Source of the DNA: Tissierellia bacterium | Lineage (GTDB): Bacteria > Bacillota > Clostridia > Tissierellales > Peptoniphilaceae | Assembly (NCBI GenBank): GCA_012519495.1 | Contig: JAAYQA010000004.1 | Coordinates: 1 to 32,859 of the forward strand | DNA length: 32,859 bases | Direction: 5' to 3' | Translations under genes and position numbers: made by a program | The notes under the pieces: model-generated | What the model saw: the letters and a program-made list of their open reading frames with translations, nothing else | Databases searched by the model: none | Told to the model about the DNA's origin: nothing | In this document: in pieces, positions 1-7,295 of the stretch | Layout of the letters: the number at the start of each line of letters is the position of its first letter | Numbering within the stretch: position 1 is the stretch's first letter

Positions 1-1206
1 ACGGACTTTTCACTTCAAACGGCAAAGATAATGCATTCGCCAAGCTACTGGAAAGCATCCTCAACCAGGTTTTGAATGCCCAGGTCAGCGAACAGATCGG
101 TGCAGACCGTTATGAACGCTCTGATGAGCGTCTGGGTTATCGCAATGGATTTCGCATGCGCAGCATGACCACCCGTGTTGGAACCATTGAACTACAAGTG
201 CCCAGACTTCGTGATGGCAATTTTTCAACCACCTTGTTTCGCCAATACCAGCGTAGCGAGCAGGCTTTCGTGCTTGCCATGATGGAAATGGTCATAAACG
301 GTGTATCCACCAGGAAAGTAAGTGCAATAACCGAGGAGCTGTGTGGCAAGCAGTTTTTCAAATCAACGATCTCAGAACTTTGCAAAAACCTGGATCCGGT
401 GGTCGATGAATTTCGCAACCGAAAAATAGATAGCAAATACCCCTTTGTCATCGTGGATGCACTATACACCAAAGTTCGGGAAACAGGTCGTGTGCGCTCT
501 AAAGGTTTACTCCTGGCCATAGGAGTTCGCGATGATGGTCATCGTGAAATCTTGGGTTTCTGTGTCGCAGATTCCGAATCAGAAACCAGCTGGAGTGAGT
601 TCTTTGAAACACTCAAGCAACGCGGTCTTGTTGATGTGGATCTGATTGTTTCAGACAACCATGGAGGCCTTGTGGCTGCAATCAGGAAGCACTTCCAAGG
701 AGCAAGTTGGCAAAGATGTCAGACCCATTTTTCTCGCAACGTTTTAGATAAAACCCCAAAACGCTTGCAACCGGAAAGCAAGCAATGCCTCAGCGAAATC
801 TACAATGCACCCAAGCTTGAAATTGCTCGAACCCTTCGTGACGAAATGCTTGAAACCTATGCCGATTCCGCTCCGAAAGCCATGGAGACCTTGGAATCTG
901 GCTTTGATGATGTGATGGCGGTCATGACACTACCAAAGAAATATCGCAAGCGCCTGCGCACCAGCAACAGTATCGAGCGACGAAACCAAGAAATTCGTCG
1001 GCGGGAACGTGTGATTCGTATCTTTCCCAATGAAGATTCGCTGATCCGTTTGATTGGCGCCATGCTCATGGAGCAGGATGAGAAATGGACGACCGGCAAA
1101 AAGTACCTTGATATGGAAGAGTACCACGAAAGCCGGACCAAACAGAAATCGATTGTTGCTGCCTGATTCTACAACCGAGGGAATTTACACACTTTTATGG
1201 ACTTGA
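1..1206 (+). mobile_element. IS256-family insertion sequence, right-hand part
   Basis: The window opens inside an insertion sequence of the IS256/Mutator class, recognised from its transposase. The right end is probably just after the transposase stop, where an AT-rich stretch at about 1181-1206 (containing acacttttatgga) has the look of an IS256-family terminal repeat. The left end lies before the window, so the inverted repeat pair and the target duplication cannot be verified and the right boundary is an estimate. The element lies 90 bp upstream of a defence-type DUF262 gene. Confidence 0.7.
3..1166 (+). CDS. IS256-family (Mutator-type) transposase, 5' end outside window
   Basis: This is a DDE transposase that would cut and join the ends of the surrounding insertion sequence. 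The frame is open from base 3, so the gene begins upstream of the window; the TTG at 72 is not a credible start because the preceding residues (AKLLESILNQVLNAQ) already match the family's N-terminal helix. Visible family hallmarks are the GYRNGFRMR and VPRLRDGNF blocks, the first catalytic Asp in VIVDALY (about base 455), the second in IVSDNHGG (about 652), the QRCQTHFSRN block, and the C-terminal SNSIERRNQEIRRRERVIRIFPNEDS region carrying the catalytic Glu. IS256 transposases are about 400 residues and 387 are visible here, so little is missing. No internal stop or frameshift is seen, so the enzyme may be active. Confidence 0.93.
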   Translation, partial: GLFTSNGKDNAFAKLLESILNQVLNAQVSEQIGADRYERSDERLGYRNGFRMRSMTTRVGTIELQVPRLRDGNFSTTLFRQYQRSEQAFVLAMMEMVINGVSTRKVSAITEELCGKQFFKSTISELCKNLDPVVDEFRNRKIDSKYPFVIVDALYTKVRETGRVRSKGLLLAIGVRDDGHREILGFCVADSESETSWSEFFETLKQRGLVDVDLIVSDNHGGLVAAIRKHFQGASWQRCQTHFSRNVLDKTPKRLQPESKQCLSEIYNAPKLEIARTLRDEMLETYADSAPKAMETLESGFDDVMAVMTLPKKYRKRLRTSNSIERRNQEIRRRERVIRIFPNEDSLIRLIGAMLMEQDEKWTTGKKYLDMEEYHESRTKQKSIVAA

Positions 1207-1295
1207 CTAGCAATAAAGCAATATAATCATGATAGAATCGAAGTAGATATGATATTGATTTAGTCAGTAGATGCATCTGGTTTTGGAGGGATAAA

Positions 1296-3074
1296 ATGGC
1301 GAAAGCAATTTATTCAAACACCCCATTAGCTTTAGGGGATCTGTTAAAAGACGTTCGAAATGGTAGGATTGGTCTCCCTGACTTACAGCGTCCTTTTGTT
1401 TGGAAGGATGCAAAAGTAAGGGATTTGTTTGATTCAATGATTAAAGGATTTCCGATCGGCTATATCCTATTATGGGAATCCCCTTCTGATTATGATGAAA
1501 AAAAGACAACCATTGGAGCTAACGAGAAGTCATTTCATGCCCCAAAAGATCTTGTTATCGATGGGCAACAACGCTTGACCGCTTTGGTTGCATCAATGTA
1601 CGGAATTACGGTGAAGGACAAGAATTATAAGAATCGACGCATACGGATTGCCTTTAAACCGCTTACTAAAGAGTTTGCTGTTTGGACCAAAGCAATTGAC
1701 AATAGTGCGGAGTATATTCCTGATATCAGCCAACTATTTATTGCAAAGGAAAAGAGTCAAAGTAGCGCCGAAAGGAGAGCCTTTATTAAGAGGCTTAATG
1801 AAAGCAGAGTCAAGCAACAAAAACCCGAGCTGAGTGATGAGGAGCAAGATCTCATTGAAGAGCGAATCATCGAACTTCTACAACTGGAATCCTATCAAAT
1901 GCCTACACTTGAAATCAATCGGGAATCGAACGAAGAAGATGTCGCGGACATATTTGTACGAGTCAATTCTGCAGGGCAAAAATTGACCGAGAATGATTTT
2001 ATCTTGACATTGGTTTCGGTGTACGAAAAAGAACGCCGCGATCAGATCAATGCATTTTGTGAAGCTTCTCGTATTCCTGCTGATAGAACTGCTTACAACC
2101 ACATTATGAGTATCGACCCCTCCCACATTATTCGAATGACAGTCGGTGTGGGCTTTCGGCGTGCTCGATTACGATATGCTTACATGATCCTTCGAGGGAA
2201 AGACTTAGAAACCGGAATTACCAGCCAAACCGTTCGGATGAAAAACATGACCATCTTTAAAGAAGCATTGGATAAAGTCCTGGATCTGAATAACTGGCAC
2301 GATTATTTGAACATCCTCAAGTCTGCAGGATACATCTCAGATAAACTCATTGCTTCTACAAATGCGGTAGTGTTTAGCTATGTACTGTATTTAATTGCCA
2401 AGTATGATTACGGTATGAAGAATCAGCAGCTACGCAAAATGATTCGTCGCTGGTTTTTTATGGCTACAGTTACCGCGTTTTACACAGGCAGCACAGAAAC
2501 AGATGTAGAAAAACAATTTACGGACATGAGAGATATTCATGATCGTGATGCGCTAGAAGGGTATATCGATCGAGTGATCGCCAGCCGATTTACTGACGAC
2601 TATTTCAACATTCAATTACCGATCGAACTGGAAACAGCGGCACCCATCACTCCTACTTGGAATTGCTTCATTGCTTCGCAAATAGTTTTGGGTCATTCGA
2701 TGCTTTTTGGTACAACGCCGATCGCGAATGTTTTTGGCGTCGGCTCCAGCGGGACGAAAGCAGCCTTGGATCGGCACCACATATTCCCAAAGAAATATTT
2801 GTTTGATCAAGGGATAGAAAACAACAGGGATCGAAACCAGATAGCAAATTTTACGTACCTAGACTATCAAACAAATATCTCTGTATCGGATGAGAGCCCG
2901 GCGGTTTATGTAGAATATTTTCGGAACCAACTCAGTGCGGCAGATTTTAAGAAAAGTTGTGAGCAACACGCGCTACCGGATGGGTTTGAAACAATGGAGT
3001 ATTTTTCATTCTTGAAGGAAAGACGAAAACTTATGGCTCAGCTGATTCGAGAGGCGTTCAATCGGTTGAATTGA
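1296..3074 (+). CDS. DUF262 and HNH (GmrSD-like) protein, probable type IV restriction/defence nuclease
   Basis: This 592-residue protein combines an N-terminal DUF262 (ParB/Srx-like) domain with a C-terminal HNH-type nuclease region, the arrangement seen in single-chain relatives of the GmrSD modified-DNA restriction enzymes. The DUF262 signature DGQQR is at residues 89-93, within LVIDGQQRLTAL, and the supporting VNSAGQKLTENDF motif is near residue 225. The HNH core is ALDRHHIFPKKYL (His494-His495), followed by an Asn-rich IANFTYLD segment. The start is supported by GGAGG 8-9 bases upstream. The gene is visibly more AT-rich than the housekeeping genes and follows an IS256 element, which suggests horizontal acquisition. 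A terminator follows directly. The target (glucosylated, methylated or other phage DNA) cannot be inferred from sequence. Confidence 0.82.
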   Translation: MAKAIYSNTPLALGDLLKDVRNGRIGLPDLQRPFVWKDAKVRDLFDSMIKGFPIGYILLWESPSDYDEKKTTIGANEKSFHAPKDLVIDGQQRLTALVASMYGITVKDKNYKNRRIRIAFKPLTKEFAVWTKAIDNSAEYIPDISQLFIAKEKSQSSAERRAFIKRLNESRVKQQKPELSDEEQDLIEERIIELLQLESYQMPTLEINRESNEEDVADIFVRVNSAGQKLTENDFILTLVSVYEKERRDQINAFCEASRIPADRTAYNHIMSIDPSHIIRMTVGVGFRRARLRYAYMILRGKDLETGITSQTVRMKNMTIFKEALDKVLDLNNWHDYLNILKSAGYISDKLIASTNAVVFSYVLYLIAKYDYGMKNQQLRKMIRRWFFMATVTAFYTGSTETDVEKQFTDMRDIHDRDALEGYIDRVIASRFTDDYFNIQLPIELETAAPITPTWNCFIASQIVLGHSMLFGTTPIANVFGVGSSGTKAALDRHHIFPKKYLFDQGIENNRDRNQIANFTYLDYQTNISVSDESPAVYVEYFRNQLSAADFKKSCEQHALPDGFETMEYFSFLKERRKLMAQLIREAFNRLN

Positions 3075-3087
3075 TTGTAAAGTAAAG

Positions 3088-3124
3088 ACACGAATCCGTG
3101 AAAATGTGCGGATTCGTGTTTTTA
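3088..3124 (+). terminator. intrinsic terminator after the DUF262/HNH gene
   Basis: Perfect 11-bp arms (ACACGAATCCG at 3088-3098 and its complement at 3109-3119) enclose a 10-base loop, and the right arm runs into a short T tract. It lies 14 bases after the stop codon of the upstream gene. Confidence 0.85.
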
Positions 3125-3129
3125 CTGAA

Positions 3130-3261
3130 TCACTCAAAATAATCCACAATAATCGCGGGGATCGTAATCTGACCATCCATAGTGGACGTGTAGCTGTGGA
3201 GTCCATAGCTGATGCCGTATACAGTCACGTAGTCATCCTCGAGTATGCGCTCATTTCCTAT
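3130..3261 (-). pseudogene. eroded remnant: C-terminus of an OB-fold-like lipoprotein domain
   Basis: On the minus strand, the frame from 3261 down to the TGA at 3130-3132 reads IGNERILEDDYVTVYG, then ISYGLHSYTSTMDGQ, then ITIPAIIVDYFE. This resembles the conserved end of the tRNA_anti-like/OB-fold domains found in many clostridial lipoproteins (a D-x-V-x-V-Y-G, G-x-x-x-Y-x-S-T-x-x-G, I-T-I-P pattern). It has no start codon in frame: a TGA sits at 3262-3264. A good AGGAGG (about 3270-3276) and an ATG lie just upstream in another frame, so the gene may have lost its middle and kept its two ends. The family assignment is from memory. The peptide could be chance, but the codon choice and stop position look gene-like. 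Confidence 0.45.
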
Positions 3262-3418
3262 TCATACTTTCCTCCTAAAATATATTGTAATTTCCTGTGT
3301 TCATTGTACTAGACAAGATATGACCAGACGAAACAGCAATATGGACCGTATAGTGTACAAGGAACCTGATATATTTTTTGTGTTAAAATCTATATATATT
3401 CGAGGAGGTGCGAGCTCG

Positions 3419-4447
3419 TTGAAAATTATGACGCTGAAAGATATTGCCATCACATACTTCGACGACCTAGATCACACCACAATCAGACGCCCCATTGACT
3501 CCTCCCACGGGCCGGATGATATCCGCCTGGCTTATGTGATTGACGAAAAATATGTGCTGCACTGCTATTCTTCCGGTACACTGACGGAAAAAGACTTACA
3601 GGCGATCCGACGTCTGGTGTTGCGGCATCGGGAAATCGGAGTGTGGGCGCCGATGCCGATTTCTGTCAAAAATTCGGATCGGTTGCTGACCTGTGTGGAG
3701 GAAGAAGGCGTGTCTTATTCCTGTTATCTGGAGGAGTTTGCACCTTTTGCATTTTTTGATGAGGCAAATGCTAATCTGTATGCGATGAAGGCGGAGGTAT
3801 TGCCTTTTTTGGGCCGGCTAGCAAGCCGGTACACGAACACGGATCTTGTGGACCGGTATTCGATGTGGTCGATCGTTGACCGCTCGCCGTTTGATGATGA
3901 GGTGGATGAGAAGCAGGAGAACATTGATGCGCTTTGTGCGGCGCTGGGGGATCATCCGCTGGCGGCACGTATTCGCGATCTGAACCAAAGGGCGCGGGCG
4001 AGGATACAGAAACGACTTGAGGAACTGCCACGCTGTGTGTTTCAGGGGGATTTGAATCCCTCAAATCTGCTGGTAGACTCGGAAGGCAGGTTTTGTGGGA
4101 TCATCGATTTTAATCTGTTCGGGACGGATGTGAACATCAACTGTTTTTTGAATGAGGCGATGTACTTTCTGACCGGTGAGGATTTTAGCGAGCTTTCATC
4201 CATACAGCTGTTACGAAAACTGTGCACGATCCAAAATGATCTGCTGGCAAAGATTCTGACAGAATACACATTGGCGGAAGTAGAAGAGTCATTGCTTGAG
4301 GAGTACCGATTTCTGGTACTGATCGGGTTTTATCCGAATGTGCAGCTCCTGGTGCGAGAATTGCAAAAAGTAAGCGGCAGAGAGAAAGTGTGCGACCTGA
4401 TTACACTGATTTGTGATGCATACGAACAAAATGCGTCCCCGGCATAG
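3419..4447 (+). CDS. APH/choline-kinase-like phosphotransferase
   Basis: This 342-residue cytosolic kinase-fold protein would transfer phosphate from ATP to a small hydroxylated substrate such as an aminoglycoside, choline, homoserine or sugar. The Brenner motif is QGDLNPSNLL (Asp211 as catalytic base, Asn216) and the metal-binding motif is IIDFNLFG (Asp230). The usual HGD histidine is replaced by Gln209. The open frame extends to 3245, but the only ribosome binding site is AGGAGGTG at 3403-3410, which places the start at the TTG at 3419; an ATG at 3428 is too far from it. The stop codon sits in the loop of the terminator shared with the convergent gene. The substrate is unknown, and resistance should not be assumed. 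Confidence 0.8.
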   Translation: MKIMTLKDIAITYFDDLDHTTIRRPIDSSHGPDDIRLAYVIDEKYVLHCYSSGTLTEKDLQAIRRLVLRHREIGVWAPMPISVKNSDRLLTCVEEEGVSYSCYLEEFAPFAFFDEANANLYAMKAEVLPFLGRLASRYTNTDLVDRYSMWSIVDRSPFDDEVDEKQENIDALCAALGDHPLAARIRDLNQRARARIQKRLEELPRCVFQGDLNPSNLLVDSEGRFCGIIDFNLFGTDVNINCFLNEAMYFLTGEDFSELSSIQLLRKLCTIQNDLLAKILTEYTLAEVEESLLEEYRFLVLIGFYPNVQLLVRELQKVSGREKVCDLITLICDAYEQNASPA

Positions 4448-4468
4448 TTGCCGGCGGACGCATTTTTT
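4428..4468. terminator. bidirectional terminator shared by convergent genes
   Basis: AAAATGCGTCC plus CCGGC (4428-4443) pairs with GCCGG, one bulged C, and GGACGCATTTT (4450-4466), around a 6-base loop that contains the stop codon of the upstream plus-strand gene. A-rich and T-rich flanks allow it to work in both directions. The convergent minus-strand gene ends at 4467, the next base. Confidence 0.88.
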
Positions 4469-4961
4469 AATCGTTTTCTTTGATCCACTGGTCGAGCTCC
4501 TGCAAGAAAGCAGTCTGTACTTCCGGTTTGCCTTCGCTGTACTCAACGGGCACCTCGATTCGGGGCAGTGGAAGAGATACTTTTTCGAGTTGCTCCAGAA
4601 GGATTTCCATGAACACACCGCGGCGGCCGGAGATTGCACAGTTGGGACTGTCCTGTATGCCGATCATGCCGACGAGCGTGTCACCGGCTTCGTGATGACG
4701 CCGGATCATCTGAACTGGGATGTCACAGAGACGTTCACACAGCTTGCGGTGTTCTGTTGTGTTGTAATCGTCATAATTCATCGGCGGGCGGCAAATACCG
4801 AGGGCGAGCGTTTCGGGGCAGGGCAGCTGCAGGATGCCATAGCCTTTTTGGACGAGTACCTCCATGAAGGGATAAGCCCCCCGGGCACGTTCCCACGCGG
4901 GGAGGACCGCATTCTGGTTCAGACAGCAGTGGGCAATGACGATGATTTTTTTACTGCGCAT
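4467..4961 (-). CDS. TudS-related putative desulfidase (CD3072-like)
   Basis: This 164-residue protein matches my memory of the clostridial CD3072-type family, related to the thiouracil desulfidase TudS (DUF523 superfamily), which uses a cysteine-ligated iron-sulfur cluster to remove sulfur from thiolated nucleobases. Visible features are the N-terminal AHCCLNQN motif (a double Cys where TudS has its first cluster ligand), QLPCPETLALG with a second conserved Cys-Pro, and GIQDSPNCAISGRRG with a third Cys next to SPxC. These cysteines are the likely cluster ligands. Its start overlaps the end of the upstream ECF S-component gene by 11 bases, so the two are translationally coupled. The actual substrate is unproven. 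Confidence 0.75.
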   Translation of the reverse strand: MRSKKIIVIAHCCLNQNAVLPAWERARGAYPFMEVLVQKGYGILQLPCPETLALGICRPPMNYDDYNTTEHRKLCERLCDIPVQMIRRHHEAGDTLVGMIGIQDSPNCAISGRRGVFMEILLEQLEKVSLPLPRIEVPVEYSEGKPEVQTAFLQELDQWIKEND

Positions 4962-5517
4962 GACGGTTGTTTATGCCCAGCGTACGCGCGGGAATCTTGG
5001 AGAGCACCAGTGAGACCAGCACGCAGGAGATGATTTTGTCAACGAAGTTGGACACGACGACTCCGATAAAAGTTGAAGTGAAGATTTCCGCACCGGCGGC
5101 TCGCATGGCGGCAATCATGATGTCCGCGCCGGAGCCCGTGAATCCGCCGAAGAGGATCATGCGGATCGGAGTGCCGATCAGGGGGCTGACAGCAGCCAGG
5201 ATCAGGCCGGTGACGATGGCTTTTTTTAAGCCGAATTTTCCGTTTTTTGCCATGAGTCCGACCACAATGGCGGTGGCGATGCTGACGAGGACAAAAGGAA
5301 ACGCTGTGAATCCATAGAGGATACCCATTAGCAAATGCGTGCCGATGGCAACGGCGATTCCCCAAAGGGGTCCGAAACAGGCGGCCATGAAAATGGTGCC
5401 CATTGTGTCAAGAAACAGCAGCGGAATTTTGAGCCCTGCAACGACGATCCCCAGGACGACATTGACGGCAATCGCCAATGCGCCGAAAACCAGGATCCTA
5501 GATGTATTTCTGTTCAT
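4951..5517 (-). CDS. putative ECF transporter S component (CD3073-like)
   Basis: This 188-residue integral membrane protein has about six hydrophobic segments, starting with RILVFGALAIAVNVVLGIVV, typical in size and composition for the substrate-binding S subunit of energy-coupling factor vitamin and nucleobase importers. It would rely on shared EcfA/A'/T proteins encoded elsewhere. The small residues along the first helix fit the docking surface used by S components. The start is set by AAAGGAG on the minus strand just upstream of 5517. It overlaps the TudS-like gene by 11 bases, so uptake of a thiolated compound followed by desulfuration is an attractive inference. No riboswitch could be recognised in the 178 bases upstream. 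Confidence 0.78.
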   Translation of the reverse strand: MNRNTSRILVFGALAIAVNVVLGIVVAGLKIPLLFLDTMGTIFMAACFGPLWGIAVAIGTHLLMGILYGFTAFPFVLVSIATAIVVGLMAKNGKFGLKKAIVTGLILAAVSPLIGTPIRMILFGGFTGSGADIMIAAMRAAGAEIFTSTFIGVVVSNFVDKIISCVLVSLVLSKIPARTLGINNRHAQ

Positions 5518-5658
5518 AGAATGACTCCTTTCTTATTCAAGTACAAGTATATCGACAGCGGCTTACATTCACCAGCGAAAGATCATTGAATATTTTTTGG
5601 TGATGATCAGTTTTCCTGATGCGTATGGTTGTTTCTCGCAATCGATCGCGGCGGCATG

Positions 5659-5664
5659 TATAAT
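5659..5664 (+). promoter_or_regulatory. -10 element upstream of the nucleotidyltransferase gene
   Basis: A perfect TATAAT lies 32 bases before the ATG at 5696, in the intergenic region shared with the divergent ECF gene. No convincing -35 hexamer is found at 16-18 bases (TTGTTT at 5629 is too distant), so the assignment is tentative. Confidence 0.45.
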
Positions 5665-5695
5665 AAACACACTCTACACATGACGGGGTGATGCA

Positions 5696-6355
5696 ATGAT
5701 TGATTTATCTTCCTGGATGGATGCGTTTCTTTTGGCTGCAGAGGACACATTCGGCGACCGGGTTTGGTTTGTGGGACTGCAGGGGAGTTATGCGCGTGGG
5801 GAGGCTATGGAAAGCAGCGATATCGACGTGGTTTTTATTTTGGATTCGCTGACATCTGCGGATATACAAACGTACGATGCTATGCTGGACACATTACCGC
5901 ACAGAGAGAAAGTCTGCGGCTTTTTGTCCGGGAAAGAAGAGATTCTGCACTGGGATCCTTCGGATCTTTTGCCGTTTTATTATGATACGAAGCCGATCCG
6001 CGGCAGCCTGGATGCGCTCTTGCCTTTGATTGATGCGGCGGCTGTGGAACGTGCAATCCAAACCGGTGCGGGCAATGTGTATCATGGGTGTGTGCACAAT
6101 CTGGTGCACGACAAAAGCGATGAGATGCTGAGGAATTTGTATAAAGCAGCTGTGTTTGTGGTACAGGCGATCTGTTATCAGCAAACCGGCGTCTTTGTTT
6201 CCCGGCATAAAGATTTGCTGTCTGTCGTTTCTACCGAACATGGCCGCATTGTAGAACAGTTTCTTGCTCTGAAGGAAGGAGAAGCAATCCATTTTCAGAC
6301 GCTGTCTAAGATGCTGTTTACCTGGTCGCAGTCTGTGATTACAGAGGTTCGGTAA
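5696..6355 (+). CDS. nucleotidyltransferase-fold protein, MNT-like with C-terminal helical domain
   Basis: This 219-residue protein carries the minimal nucleotidyltransferase signature GSYARG followed by SDIDV (Gly30-Ser31, Asp42 and Asp44 as metal ligands) near the N-terminus, as in aminoglycoside adenylyltransferases and MNT antitoxin-like enzymes. The C-terminal half (about 125-219) is helical and reminiscent of HEPN/DUF4111-type substrate domains. It is a stand-alone gene with its own TATAAT box and a GGGGTG ribosome binding site. The ATG at 5691 is out of frame, so 5696 is the start. A terminator follows. It could adenylylate an antibiotic, a protein or a tRNA, and the sequence does not decide which. 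Confidence 0.7.
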   Translation: MIDLSSWMDAFLLAAEDTFGDRVWFVGLQGSYARGEAMESSDIDVVFILDSLTSADIQTYDAMLDTLPHREKVCGFLSGKEEILHWDPSDLLPFYYDTKPIRGSLDALLPLIDAAAVERAIQTGAGNVYHGCVHNLVHDKSDEMLRNLYKAAVFVVQAICYQQTGVFVSRHKDLLSVVSTEHGRIVEQFLALKEGEAIHFQTLSKMLFTWSQSVITEVR

Positions 6356-6400
6356 GCTGAACACTAAAGCGGATGGCGTCTTGGAGCAGGATGGTAGAAT

Positions 6401-6431
6401 GACCTCTGGCAGCAGGGGTCGTTTTCTATTT
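6401..6431 (+). terminator. intrinsic terminator after the nucleotidyltransferase gene
   Basis: GACCTCTG (6401-6408) pairs with CAGGGGTC (6413-6420) with one G-U pair and a 4-base loop, followed by GTTTTCTATTT. It separates the nucleotidyltransferase gene from the paralog pair downstream. Confidence 0.75.
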
Positions 6432-6464
6432 GCCGGCTCTGCTACAATAGAAGGAGAAGGCGAG

Positions 6465-7280
6465 GTGAGCGGGGTGAATGAAAAGGTATTTCCGTTTCCG
6501 GATCGGGTGGCGGCTGTGCAGGCGGTGTATCGGGCCCGAATGGAGCTGGTGGAGGCGATCGTTCGGCGCGAAGAGAAACTGGGGCCGGAAACAAGAGATG
6601 CTAAGGCGCGCTATGCGATTGTTTTTGGCGATGCCATTTTGCGTGAAGAGAAGCTTTTGGTGGAGGAAGCGCGCATGCGGCGCAAGTTGGAGCGTGTACG
6701 CAGTTTGCAGATCGCCGGGGAGCGGGTGGATATGGAGGCGGTGGAACAAGCGCTGGATGAAGCGTTTGCGGGAGAACGGGTTCGCGTATCTGCCGAGCAA
6801 GCCTTGCGTGAGAGCCTGGCAAAGCAGTATAAGATGGAGCGTTTGTTTTATGCCCAGCGCACCGAACACGTGCGTCTGTACCGGGACATTACCAACAAAA
6901 TGTGTCCGGATGTGATTCCTGAGATCGATCAGGAAAAAGCCCGCTTATATGAGGACGGACGAAAGGCCTATCTGGACGGGCAGGTGCAGAAGCTGCAGAT
7001 GATTCATTTTATGAGCCGCCAGATACCCCGGCGCGTTTTTTCGGGGACGATCAGCGAGCTCACAGAAGAGCGTATGCGTCTGCAGGAACGCACGCGGGAA
7101 GTGAAAGCGGAAACACAGCTTGCCATGCTGGAAGCACCGCTTACCTATTTGGAAATTGTCGATAAAGGGGACCGGATTGAACAGGAGCGCCGCTATTTTC
7201 AGCACAAGGCGATGCAATTACAGCAGTCGATCGCAAAGATGCGGCGCATGATAGCGGAATTGTTGCGAACCGAACCGTAG
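6465..7280 (+). CDS. coiled-coil protein with degenerate J-domain-like motif, paralog 1
   Basis: This is a 271-residue, highly charged, helical cytosolic protein of unknown function. Long Arg/Glu-rich helices fill residues 15-140. A segment around 137-170 (YRDITNKMCPDVIPEID, then AYLDGQVQKLQMI) resembles the helix II-HPD-helix III region of J domains placed C-terminally in some clostridial DnaJ-like proteins, but the HPD histidine is Cys147 (CPD). The C-terminus (ERMRLQERTREVKAE onward) is again coiled coil. The frame is open from 6381, but AAGGAG at 6451-6456 points to the GTG at 6465, which also gives a length matching the downstream paralog (272 residues). GTG at 6474 is an alternative. 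It lies 15 bases upstream of its paralog, in one transcript. Confidence 0.65.
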   Translation: MSGVNEKVFPFPDRVAAVQAVYRARMELVEAIVRREEKLGPETRDAKARYAIVFGDAILREEKLLVEEARMRRKLERVRSLQIAGERVDMEAVEQALDEAFAGERVRVSAEQALRESLAKQYKMERLFYAQRTEHVRLYRDITNKMCPDVIPEIDQEKARLYEDGRKAYLDGQVQKLQMIHFMSRQIPRRVFSGTISELTEERMRLQERTREVKAETQLAMLEAPLTYLEIVDKGDRIEQERRYFQHKAMQLQQSIAKMRRMIAELLRTEP

Positions 7281-7295
7281 ACAGGGAGGGGCGGC

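Noticed and set aside
1203..1227. TTGACT and TATAAT near the IS256 right end as a promoter for the DUF262 gene
   Set aside because: The spacer is only 13 bases, too short for sigma-A; kept only as a possibility under the IS finding.
4413..5033. Plus-strand open frame opposite the TudS-like gene
   Set aside because: It overlaps the conserved TudS-like gene and the shared terminator, and its protein has no family features.
5518..5695. Vitamin or nucleobase riboswitch upstream of the ECF S-component gene
   Set aside because: No conserved core of TPP, FMN, preQ1, purine or other class could be recognised; only short repeats (GATCAT...ATGATC) are present.
6443..6448. TACAAT upstream of the first coiled-coil paralog as a -10 box
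   Set aside because: Transcription would begin inside or after the ribosome binding site, and there is no matching -35.
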